Below are positions 9,860-17,356 of a DNA stretch of 64,000 nt, one piece after another (the first letter of the stretch is position 1; every line of letters starts with the position of its first letter). Source of the DNA: UBA2705 sp963977125 (GTDB lineage Bacteria; Pseudomonadota; Alphaproteobacteria; Micavibrionales; Micavibrionaceae); assembly GCA_963977125.1 (NCBI GenBank), contig CAXBNJ010000001.1, positions 372,001-436,000 of the forward strand, in the 5' to 3' direction. The notes beneath the pieces were generated by a model. It worked only from the letters and a program-made list of their open reading frames with translations, had not been told where the DNA came from and did no database searches. The position numbers and the translations under genes are program-made.

Positions 9860-9895
9860 GAAAAAACACCAGCCTGTAACAAGCTGGTGTTTTGT
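9859..9895. terminator. Bidirectional intrinsic terminator
   Basis: An 11-bp perfect stem (9863-9873 with 9883-9893, core ACACCAGC/GCTGGTGT) has a 9-nt loop. On the minus strand it is followed by TTTTTTCTT, so it ends transcription of the coiled-coil gene that stops at 9920. Confidence 0.8.
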
Positions 9896-9919
9896 AAAAA
9901 TATTCTATGTAGGTTTGGC

Positions 9920-12343
9920 TTAAAGCGCTTTCTTGACGCTTAAGCTGATTTTTTCACGTGAGTCCATAAGCACGGCCATGTCTTCTAGGGAACCGCTAAG
10001 TTTATAGACTTCTAAGTAGTTACCGTTTTTGGTAAAGACAATTGATGACGTGGTGCCATAACTACCGCTTACGCAGGCTGTATCATTAGCTGATATAGTC
10101 ATGTTTGATTTCTTGGACGGCATAACCGCAAAGTCGCCACTACATTGACCGGATAAAACATTATTATAAGATTTTGACCAGTTTTGAAGTGAGCCGCCAT
10201 TAACCGAGAAGCGCTCATAGCTGCCTGTGATTTTGCCTGATTGCCAGCTATAGCCCTGATCAAAACTTGCATTATCAAGGCCTATTGTTGATGTGTATTC
10301 GCTGAGCTCTTGGTTCATGTGAACATTCGCGTCATTTAGAACGCTGATAAGGGCGATGCTACGATCTTCTTTTTGCGGTATGTTTGCCGCGTGTGTCACA
10401 GCGGGCATAACCGCGCCAGCAGCGGGTTGGATATCCGCTATCTGTGTGGCTTCTATTTGTTGTGCACGGCTTAACGCAGCGCTTTCTTGTGCAAGGTTTT
10501 CAACCTCTATAGCAACGAGTTTTTCGACTTCACTAGCATAACCTGATTCAAGGTCTGCAACTTTTTGTTCGCAAGATTGTTGCGCTTTTGATAAATCATG
10601 TACTTTGCCTTCAAGGGCAGAGAGTTTGTTTTGTTGCTTCTTGTCTGTAATTTTTGGATCAAAAAGCATGGCTTCAATATGTTGTTTTTCAGCGTCACAT
10701 TGTTTTTGGTTCTGTTCAATATGCATGGCAAGGCGGCGAATTTCACGTTGAGCTTCGTCCAAACGGTTCGTCGCTTTTTTCATGTCCCAGTTGGTCTCAC
10801 CAACGCTAGCTTGTTTCGCTTTGGTGAGCTCATTTTCTAAGGCAACGAATTTTTGATATAAGGCTGCGTTTTCTTTGCCTGCTTTGTCTAAAGATTGATT
10901 GGATTGATCAATGGCTTTTTGGAGGCGTGCAATCGTTGTCGATGATTGGTCCGTCTCAAGTTGACGCTTTAACGTTGAAAGCTCAGCTTGAAGATTTTGT
11001 TTTTCCATCTCAACGGCTTTAAGCTGGCTATCAAGAATAGAGAAATCTTCCAAATCAACGCTATTATCAGCCGCGCTACCTGCTGCGGATTGAATAGATG
11101 CGATGCCTTGTTCTAGGCTCTTAATTGTTGATTGTGCGTTTTGAAGCGCCATTTGCAGGTTTTGTACTTCTAGATCTTTTTGCGATAAAGACGCGCTAAC
11201 TTTTTGTTCTGAAATTAAGCTTTGTTGCTCAATTTGCTGCTGCATTTGGCTTTGATTTTGTGCAGAAGCTTGACGTAAGCTGCTTATTTCCTGCGTTAAG
11301 CTAGCATTCGCTGTTTTTAAACCAGCAAGCTCGGCGTTTAGGGCGCTGACAAGATTGGCTTGCTCAGAGGCACGAGCGCCATTTGCTTGAAGCGTGGCGA
11401 TTTGGGCGCTAAGCGCATTGCTGCGCTCCATTGACTGTGCCAGATTGCTTTCAGCGGCGCTAAGCTTACTTTGAACGTCTTGGTACTGGCTTTCCATGCC
11501 TTGATAATAAGCAATCTTCTCATTATTAGCGGCGATTTGTGATTTGAACTGTTCAACTTCGGCGCTTTGTGCCTCAACCGTGTTTCTCAAGCTGAGCAAC
11601 TCGCCTGTCATGTTTGTTTTGCTCACTTTTAAAGCGCTCTCTTTTGTGCTTAGAGCATTTTCTAAAGCGACAATTTTAGCTTCTGTATTTTTCAGGTTTT
11701 CTTTTAAAGAAGCGTTGCTGCTTTCGAGTTCATTAATTTTTGCATTAGCGCTCGTGCTATATAAGCTATGCGCTGCAGTTGACTTTTCTTGCACGTCACC
11801 AGAAGCGGGCATCACGTCATTAAGGCGTTCAGCCACCGAGCCTGATGCATCAGCGCTACGAAGGTCAGCGCCAGTATAGCAGCTTTCTAATGTTTCAAGG
11901 CCCTGTTGTAAATCAGCGACATTAAAGGTCGAGACTACGCCAGCTATATTTACATTAAGATCGCCATTTTTAGAAATGTGTTCAAGGATAGGGTCGCGGC
12001 TGTTCAGTTTCACAACAACAGCAGAGCTAGAAGCGGGTTTAACTTCAAAGCGACGTGAAAAGCCAGTGCTGTCAGAAAGGGTGATGCTGTAAGCGCGGCC
12101 TTTATCTAGAAATTTATCGCCAAAATCGATGGCTGCAGATATTTGTGCGCTGTCACGTTGTGCAAAAGAAATAACGCGGTTATTGCTGTAGCGTTTGATC
12201 ATAGCGCAATAGGGTGTAGATGACTTGCTAACTTTTTTAACCATCCATGAACTGGCCTCTGCTTGGGTAGTGCCAGTAAAGCTTGCTCCTATAAGAATAG
12301 AACTCGCAAAAAGAATTGATGTTAAATTTTTATTCAAAGTCAT
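9920..12343 (-). CDS. Periplasmic coiled-coil protein
   Basis: The 807-aa protein starts with a clear signal peptide (hydrophobic core SILFASSILIGASFTG, cleavage likely near TQAEA at about residue 29). A globular N-domain (about 32-155) contains two cysteines (one in PYCAMIKRY and one in ESCYTG). Residues about 200-640 are almost continuous heptad-rich coiled coil, rich in Ala, Gln, Ser and Leu. A C-terminal beta-rich domain (about 680-800) with three further cysteines follows. I do not recognise a family. It lies upstream of nothing obvious but close to the TcpQ-type gene on the same strand, so a structural role in an envelope or pilus machine is possible. This is inference. Confidence 0.65.
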   Translation of the reverse strand: MTLNKNLTSILFASSILIGASFTGTTQAEASSWMVKKVSKSSTPYCAMIKRYSNNRVISFAQRDSAQISAAIDFGDKFLDKGRAYSITLSDSTGFSRRFEVKPASSSAVVVKLNSRDPILEHISKNGDLNVNIAGVVSTFNVADLQQGLETLESCYTGADLRSADASGSVAERLNDVMPASGDVQEKSTAAHSLYSTSANAKINELESSNASLKENLKNTEAKIVALENALSTKESALKVSKTNMTGELLSLRNTVEAQSAEVEQFKSQIAANNEKIAYYQGMESQYQDVQSKLSAAESNLAQSMERSNALSAQIATLQANGARASEQANLVSALNAELAGLKTANASLTQEISSLRQASAQNQSQMQQQIEQQSLISEQKVSASLSQKDLEVQNLQMALQNAQSTIKSLEQGIASIQSAAGSAADNSVDLEDFSILDSQLKAVEMEKQNLQAELSTLKRQLETDQSSTTIARLQKAIDQSNQSLDKAGKENAALYQKFVALENELTKAKQASVGETNWDMKKATNRLDEAQREIRRLAMHIEQNQKQCDAEKQHIEAMLFDPKITDKKQQNKLSALEGKVHDLSKAQQSCEQKVADLESGYASEVEKLVAIEVENLAQESAALSRAQQIEATQIADIQPAAGAVMPAVTHAANIPQKEDRSIALISVLNDANVHMNQELSEYTSTIGLDNASFDQGYSWQSGKITGSYERFSVNGGSLQNWSKSYNNVLSGQCSGDFAVMPSKKSNMTISANDTACVSGSYGTTSSIVFTKNGNYLEVYKLSGSLEDMAVLMDSREKISLSVKKAL

Positions 12344-12526
12344 GATCGTTAAACCCCATAATAGTCTGTGTATACTATAGCTATATTAGTCTTTTTTGGG
12401 GATATTATTGTGAATGCATCCCAGACAAAAAAGTCATATTTGTAATTATTCCTGCATATTATGTATATGATATGACAATAGAATGCAAGCTTAGAATTCT
12501 GTTTTACAAAACAAATAGGTATTAAT

Positions 12527-12560
12527 GCGCCGCGCTAAGCTTAGGTCGCGCGGCGCGTTT
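12527..12560. terminator. Strong GC hairpin after the TcpQ-type locus
   Basis: A 9-bp perfect stem GCGCCGCGC (12527-12535) pairs with GCGCGGCGC (12548-12556), with a 12-nt loop containing AAGCTT. It lies 9 bp beyond the stop of the minus-strand ORF. The T-rich side is on the plus strand (GTTTTATTGG), and the minus side has only a weak U tract, so termination efficiency is uncertain. Confidence 0.45.
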
Positions 12561-12568
12561 TATTGGTT

Positions 12569-12988
12569 TTATTGGCTGATAACGATAAGGCGTGGCTTGT
12601 TATGCTCTGTGCTCATGCTGAGTATACCGTTTAGATTATATGGTGGCTCAGCGTATTGCGAGAGTAATTGTTCCATGACATTGGCAAAAGGTTCTCTTTC
12701 GCTAATGGTTTGTTTTAAAGCCATGCCGCGTGGCGCGTGCCAAATAAGTGAAACGCCAGCTTCTTCACACCAAACGCTAGCAACTTCATAAAGGGACGCG
12801 CCTTTATAAGCAAGCCATAGGCGCGTGCGAAAAGCGGGGTGGTCATGAGTGCTTACGGACGGTGCTTGTTTAATAGAGGTGTAGCCGTTCTGTTGAGGCT
12901 GGCTGTTTTTGCTGCGAACAGACGGGTCTTCATAACGCGGTGGAATAGCGGTGACACTGGCAATAGATTGCGTCGCTAAAGGTGCCAC
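12569..12988 (-). CDS. TcpQ-like domain ORF, probable second half of a recoded gene
   Basis: Counted from a GTG at 12988 this is 139 aa. It holds a TcpQ C-terminal-type domain: RLWLAYKGASLYEVASVWCEEAGVSLIW, then FANVMEQLLSQ, then a terminal strand KPRLIVISQ. TcpQ-type proteins are small periplasmic partners of secretins in pilus and secretion systems. The GTG has no ribosome site. The same frame is open upstream to a stop at 13144-13142 without any ATG, GTG or TTG, and it continues a Lys/Ala/Asp linker from an A9 run inside the end of the preceding TcpQ-like ORF. The likeliest reading is that this is the C-terminal half of one protein made by a -1 shift, or a frameshift mutation. Confidence 0.6.
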   Translation of the reverse strand: MAPLATQSIASVTAIPPRYEDPSVRSKNSQPQQNGYTSIKQAPSVSTHDHPAFRTRLWLAYKGASLYEVASVWCEEAGVSLIWHAPRGMALKQTISEREPFANVMEQLLSQYAEPPYNLNGILSMSTEHNKPRLIVISQ

Positions 12989-13116
12989 GCTTTCGGCTGA
13001 GCTGTGCTCAGCTTTGACATCAGCTTTAGCTTTAACGTCAACTAAAGGCGCGTCTATGTGCCTAACAGGCTGCGTAATGGCTCGGTTTTTACTTGTTTGC
13101 TGAGCTGTATCCGTAA

Positions 13117-13134
13117 TTAGTTGTTTTTTTTTAC
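13117..13134 (-). other. Candidate -1 slippage site (A9 tract) joining two TcpQ ORFs
   Basis: On the minus strand the zero frame reads GTA AAA AAA AAC AAC TAA, with nine A residues at 13132-13124. It contains the heptamer A AAA AAC in the phase needed for -1 slippage. A -1 shift avoids the TAA and continues as CAA CTA ATT into the downstream TcpQ-like frame for about 185 more codons. Confidence 0.5.
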
Positions 13135-13731
13135 GGCGTGGCTAGTAACGGGTTGATGGATCTTCATTGTATGCTCTTGAATATATGTACGTGGTTTATT
13201 CTCGCGAACCAGCAATTTATAGATAGCTTCTTCATAAGAGCCAAAATCAGAATAAGAGTTATGAATGGTTGAGTTGTCTGAGGTTGTCCATGTGTATGTC
13301 ATGCCAATGCGCTCCCCCCAACGTGTAATGATATCTTGCAGATTTTCACCGTTACGTGCACGCCAAGAGGCAACCGTATTCACCGCAGGGGCATTGTTTG
13401 TTGTTTTGAGTATATTTATTGTTTGTGGCGCTTTCTGCGCTGTAGGCACCATAGACTCAGGCTCTGCCGTTGCAACGGCAGGGGCGTGAGGGGCGTTAGT
13501 GAGCGCATCTTGTATAGTTCTATAAGGCGCCTCTTCAGTGATCGGCATTGAATCGGTCTCAGACATCATTTTTTTCTCGACCTTTGTTTTTGTGGTCGGT
13601 ATGTAAATATCATTGCTTATGGTTAGGCTTGATGTCGCGCTAGCGGCTAGGGCTTGCGGCGCAATTGGCGCTAAGGCTAAGGTTGCAGCCAGAATTGAAA
13701 AACCAGTAAGAAGTGTTTTTGTCGTGATCAT
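13117..13731 (-). CDS. TcpQ-like secretin-partner protein, first half
   Basis: The ATG at 13731 is preferred over one at 13791 because it begins directly with a signal peptide (MITTKTLLTGFSILAATLAL, cleavage near QALA), and the longer form overlaps the prfB stop. The 204-aa product has a proline/alanine linker and then a TcpQ-type domain: SWRARNGENLQDIITRWGERIGMTYTW followed by YEEAIYKLLVRE. This fold is known from secretin-associated periplasmic proteins of type IV pilus or secretion systems. It ends in KKNN at an A9 run, after which a second TcpQ-like domain continues in the -1 frame. No secretin or pilin gene is visible nearby. Confidence 0.65.
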   Translation of the reverse strand: MITTKTLLTGFSILAATLALAPIAPQALAASATSSLTISNDIYIPTTKTKVEKKMMSETDSMPITEEAPYRTIQDALTNAPHAPAVATAEPESMVPTAQKAPQTINILKTTNNAPAVNTVASWRARNGENLQDIITRWGERIGMTYTWTTSDNSTIHNSYSDFGSYEEAIYKLLVRENKPRTYIQEHTMKIHQPVTSHAVKKNN

Positions 13732-13790
13732 TATATGTCGCTCTTTTTTGCAAGTTAAATCTTGTTTACGTTCTAAACATAAGCAAGGCA

Positions 13791-14889
13791 TTAGTCAACT
13801 TTAGATGCTAAGGAAGCCTCTAAAAACCGGTCGATATCCCCATCTAAAACAGATTGCGCATTTGTGTTCTCGGCATTGGTGCGCAGATCCTTAACCATTT
13901 GATAGGGCTGTAATACGTAAGAGCGGATTTGGTGCCCCCAGCCAATATCGGTTTTCTCGCCATGCGCGGCATTTTTTTCATCGGCGCGGCGTTGTAATTC
14001 GCGCTCATATATACGAGCGCGCAACATATCCATCGCTTGCGCGCGGTTTTTATGTTGGGAGCGCTCATTCTGACACGCCACAACAATGCCTGTTGGGCGG
14101 TGAGTAATACGAATGGCGCTATCGGTGGTGTTAACGTGCTGACCGCCCGCACCACTGGATCTATATGTGTCGATTTTTAAATCTTTTTCGTCAATATCAA
14201 CGTCAATACTGTCATCAATCACGGGGGAGACAGAGACCGATGTAAAGCTTGTGTGGCGCTTATCATTAGAATCAAACGGCGATATGCGCACAAGGCGATG
14301 GACGCCATTTTCTGATTTTAGCCAACCATAGGCTTGTTCGCCTTCAATTTTAATGGTTGCTGATTTAAGGCCCGCTTCTTCGCCGTCACTTTTACTCATG
14401 AGTGAGACTTTATAGCCATGCTGTTCGGCCCAGCGTGTGTACATGCGCAAAAGCATTGAAGCCCAATCGCAAGCCTCTGTACCACCAGCGCCTGAGTTGA
14501 CGTCTAAATAAGCGTCAAAAATGTCAGCTTCATCGGAAAGTAGGGCACTGAGTTGAAGCTTTTCGGCTTGAACTTGCAGGGCATTGAGTTCTTGTTCAGC
14601 TTCGTGCACGATGGAATTGTCGCCTTCCGCTTCACCAAGCTCTATCATGTCAATATTATCTGTAGCGGCTTGAGAAATCGTTTTAACATTACTGATTTGT
14701 TTATCAAGCAATGTGCGCTCACGCATGATTTTTTGTGCTTTGGCTGCGTTATCCCATAGGTCAGGATCTTCAACGAGGGTGTTGAGTTCTTCTAGGCGGA
14801 GAAGGGCACTATCCCAGTCAAAGATGCCTCCTCAGCAAAGCTAATGCGCTGTTAATCGCATTAAGGGTCGCTTGGTGTTCTGCGTTCAT
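13791..14889 (-). CDS. prfB: Peptide chain release factor 2, with +1 programmed frameshift
   Basis: RF2 reads UGA and UAA and triggers peptide release. Translation starts at ATG 14889 (MNAEHQATLNA), runs 23 codons to an in-frame TGA at 14820-14818, and must shift +1 there to continue as DWDSALLRLEELN. The full product is 365 aa, the size of E. coli RF2. The GGQ catalytic motif is at about residues 248-250 (SGAGGQHVN) and the SPF stop-codon-reading motif at about 203-205, both as in RF2. Annotation from the internal ATG at 14726 would lose the first 54 residues. A TcpQ-like gene follows directly. Confidence 0.95.
14818..14832 (-). promoter_or_regulatory. RF2 autoregulatory +1 frameshift signal
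   Basis: The minus strand reads AGGAGG CAT CTT TGA C. This has a perfect internal Shine-Dalgarno sequence (14832-14827), three nucleotides of spacing, and the slippery CTT followed by TGA. It matches the E. coli prfB layout (AGGGGG TAT CTT TGA C). When RF2 is scarce the ribosome pauses at TGA and shifts +1. Confidence 0.95.
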
Positions 14890-15010
14890 TGGTCGTTTTC
14901 CTATAAACAAATAAAAGGTGAGTCAGTGCTAAAGCAAATCTAGCTATTCAGCAAGCGCCGTATGTCTTTCGCGAGGGATTTTACACGGTTTAATATGTCA
15001 GTGAGATATA

Positions 15011-15046
15011 AAAAATCCAGAACTTACTGTATAAGCTCTGGATTCT
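15011..15046 (-). terminator. Intrinsic terminator of the DJ-1-like gene
   Basis: On the minus strand AATCCAGA and TCTGGATT form an 8-bp stem around a 14-nt loop, followed by TTTTTA. It lies about 20 bp past the stop at 15068. Confidence 0.7.
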
Positions 15047-15067
15047 TAAAATTGAATAATCGTGTAT

Positions 15068-15637
15068 TTAAGCGGCTTGCGTCATATCCATTTCAGAATC
15101 GATAACCGCCTGACAGGCCATTTTATAAACATCTAATTGGTTCTCACCGCTAAGTGATGTTGTGATGAGGTGATCATCGGCGCAAATAACGTCAGCCGAT
15201 ATTGTTGCGCCTTCACCAGACATATCTGATACGAGATGTTCAGGAGCGGCAACTTCATAACCGCGGAGCATGCCTGTTTCAACGAGGACTTTAAGGCCAT
15301 CAGAAAAAGCCACAATAACTTTTTGAGCGCGCATGAAGCTATTGATGAAGCGTTTTGTGTGTTCTGTCTTAAGCAGTTTTTCTACATGTGCAGCGCCGCC
15401 TGGAATGATAACCATATCAAAATCAGCTGCAAGCGCTTTGCTTAGTGGCAGATCAGCCGCGAAATGATGACCCCAGCTTTTGCCTTCCCAGCCATTAACA
15501 AGACCGTTTTCAGAGCTGATAAGCTTAACGCTGGCTTTTTCTTCTTGAAACATACGTTGTGCGGCGACAACGTCGCTTTGGACAAAGCCGTTAGCGATTA
15601 AAATTGCAATATTTTTTCCAGATAGGTTGTGAGTCAT
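15068..15637 (-). CDS. DJ-1/PfpI family protein lacking the usual catalytic Cys
   Basis: The 189-aa protein has the DJ-1/PfpI flavodoxin-like fold: KNIAILIANGFVQSDVVAAQR at the start, DFDMVIIPGGAAHVEKL in the middle (the PGG loop) and a C-terminal DDHLITT strand. The nucleophile elbow normally reads A-x-C-H-G; here it is VAFSDGLKVL, with Ser112 in place of Cys and Asp in place of His. So ordinary peptidase, deglycase or hydratase chemistry by Cys looks unlikely. Stress or regulatory roles are common in the family. It is monocistronic by its flanking terminator and a long AT-rich upstream gap. It has a good ribosome site (GGAGAT) before the ATG. Confidence 0.8.
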   Translation of the reverse strand: MTHNLSGKNIAILIANGFVQSDVVAAQRMFQEEKASVKLISSENGLVNGWEGKSWGHHFAADLPLSKALAADFDMVIIPGGAAHVEKLLKTEHTKRFINSFMRAQKVIVAFSDGLKVLVETGMLRGYEVAAPEHLVSDMSGEGATISADVICADDHLITTSLSGENQLDVYKMACQAVIDSEMDMTQAA

Positions 15638-15946
15638 TATGGGGCATCTCCTTAAAAGAGTGTAAGTTACGCGGTTACGCTATGGTTTCTTATTTATTTT
15701 TAGTTCTTGTTATTTCGTATAAGCGATTTTATCAATCGTGGACATTGTTTTAAACAGTGTTACTTATGTATTCAAGTCTTAGACCTAATTTAAATTCAAT
15801 CTTCAAACATTAACAAAATCTACTTTACCATTACCTAACATATGATTTTGTAGCAGGGGGCTGAATTTATAGCGCCTAAATCGTGTGGCGAATAAAAGCA
15901 TGATGTGGTCAGCCAGTGCTATGTAAATATATTAGGAGATGGCTTT

Positions 15947-16006
15947 ATGCCTTTTTTAAGTGCTATATGTCAAGAAGAATATGTAGGCTTTTGTGAACAT
16001 CCTTGA
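15947..16006 (+). CDS. Possible 19-aa small ORF
   Basis: An AGGAG at 15934-15938 stands 8 bp before an ATG that opens a 19-codon frame (MPFLSAICQEEYVGFCEHP) ending in TGA. It may be a small protein or a leader in the 5' region of the OmpA-type gene, but a chance ORF is also likely at this length. Confidence 0.2.
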   Translation: MPFLSAICQEEYVGFCEHP

Positions 16007-16111
16007 AAATAATATATTTTTTATCTTTACTTTATTGCTTATATATTTATAAATCGCTTTGATTACGAATGAAAATTTAGTATTTTATATGTGGTTTAGA
16101 TTCAACTTAGG

Positions 16112-16130
16112 TTGATTTGGATTAAATCAA
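16112..16130. promoter_or_regulatory. Perfect inverted repeat upstream of the OmpA-type gene
   Basis: TTGATTT, a 5-bp spacer GGATT, then AAATCAA: a 7+7 dyad ending 40 bp before the ATG at 16171. It could be a repressor or activator operator, or a small hairpin in the leader. Confidence 0.35.
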
Positions 16131-16170
16131 GACATTACAAATTTAAAATTAGCAAAGTTGGGAGCTAACA

Positions 16171-17076
16171 ATGAAAAAGTTTAGTGCGATGATCGCAGCC
16201 TCTGGTCTGATATTCCTATCAGCATGTACAGGCGTGGATAGTTACAAAGAAGTAGAGGCTCTAAACGAAGCACAATTCGTTGGTAGCCCGTTTACTCAAA
16301 CACTGGCCGGTGAATATCGCAGCTTTGCGAACACTGAACAGGAAGTTATGTTTGATTACCCAGATGCGATGCATTTTGCTCGTAAGGGTTTATCAGCAGC
16401 AACAGGCGTGACTGTATTGCCTGAGCCTGTAAGTGACTGGAATTTAAATGAACAGCATGTTGGTGAACTTACAATGGCACGTGGCCGTTTAGTTCGTGCT
16501 TTCGATATTGGCGCACGTGAAATTGCTCCAAGCGAATCAGCTGTAGCTCAAGCCCGTTTTGATTGCTGGATTGAACAACAAGAAGAAAATTGGCAGCTCG
16601 ATGATATTGTTGCTTGTAAGAGCGACTTTGAAAGCGCGATGAATAACTTAGAAGCGTTGCTTGCTCAACAAGTTATCAAACCTGCAGATACTATGGCGCC
16701 GATTGCCGCTATCGCAGCTGAGCCTTCTGAGCCAATGAAGCCTAAAGATGCAATGTATCTTGTGTTCTTCGACTTTGACAAATCATCTATTGCTGCTTCT
16801 GGCGCAAGCGTTATTGACGCTGTTGCAGACGAAGTTAAAGCTCGTAGCCTTTCTGGCGTAACTATTGTTGGTCACACAGATACATCTGGTGCGCGCGCTT
16901 ATAACAAGAAGCTTTCTTTGAAACGTGCTTCTGCTGTTAAAAACGCTTTGGTTAAAAGCGGCGTTGATGCGTCACTTATCTCTATCGATTCACGCGGTGA
17001 AGGCGAGTTACTCGTTGAAACAGCGGATGGCGTTCGTGAGCCAGCTAACCGTCGTGTAACAATTACATTTCAGTAA
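16171..17076 (+). CDS. OmpA-family outer-membrane lipoprotein
   Basis: The 301-aa protein begins with a lipoprotein signal: a hydrophobic stretch and lipobox LSAC with Cys19. The middle part (about 25-190) is helical and not recognised. The C-terminal OmpA domain (about 195-301) shows VFFDFDKSSI, TIVGHTDTSG, SLKRASAVKNALVKSGV and PANRRVTITF, the peptidoglycan-binding signature with the key Asp and Arg. It therefore probably links the outer membrane to the cell wall. A GGGAGC ribosome site precedes the ATG and a strong terminator follows, so it is monocistronic. Its codon use looks smoother than that of its neighbours, as expected for an abundant protein. Confidence 0.88.
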   Translation: MKKFSAMIAASGLIFLSACTGVDSYKEVEALNEAQFVGSPFTQTLAGEYRSFANTEQEVMFDYPDAMHFARKGLSAATGVTVLPEPVSDWNLNEQHVGELTMARGRLVRAFDIGAREIAPSESAVAQARFDCWIEQQEENWQLDDIVACKSDFESAMNNLEALLAQQVIKPADTMAPIAAIAAEPSEPMKPKDAMYLVFFDFDKSSIAASGASVIDAVADEVKARSLSGVTIVGHTDTSGARAYNKKLSLKRASAVKNALVKSGVDASLISIDSRGEGELLVETADGVREPANRRVTITFQ

Positions 17077-17112
17077 GCGTTAGTGTCAACGAAGTCATAA
17101 ATTAAAATTTAA

Positions 17113-17146
17113 GCAGGGCAATCTATTCAGATTGCCCTGTTTTTTT
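17113..17146 (+). terminator. Intrinsic terminator of the OmpA-type gene
   Basis: An 11-bp perfect stem (CAGGGCAATCT with AGATTGCCCTG) and a 4-nt loop ATTC are followed by TTTTTTT. Confidence 0.92.
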
Positions 17147-17356
17147 ATACGCAATCGCTTATCAATAGAGCTTATCGCTTTAAGAATATTGTTAATAAGG
17201 CGCAGAGTTGCTTGGCGTGGCTTGTTTGAAAAAATCTTAAGGCTTATACTTTTTTATCATTGGGAATATAGGGCACGTATTAATTATTAAGATTATTCAG
17301 TTTGTTTATAATCAGTGTGCCCATCACAAATGCGTTAATTAGGGAATAGGCCTTCA

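Larger units (their letters stand above)
15638..16170. other. 533-bp AT-rich intergenic region
   Basis: This divergent region separates the DJ-1-like gene and the OmpA-type lipoprotein gene. It contains no long ORF. Visible contents are a 19-codon ORF with a good ribosome site at 15947 and a perfect inverted repeat at 16112-16130. No clear consensus promoter was found for either flanking gene. Confidence 0.6.
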
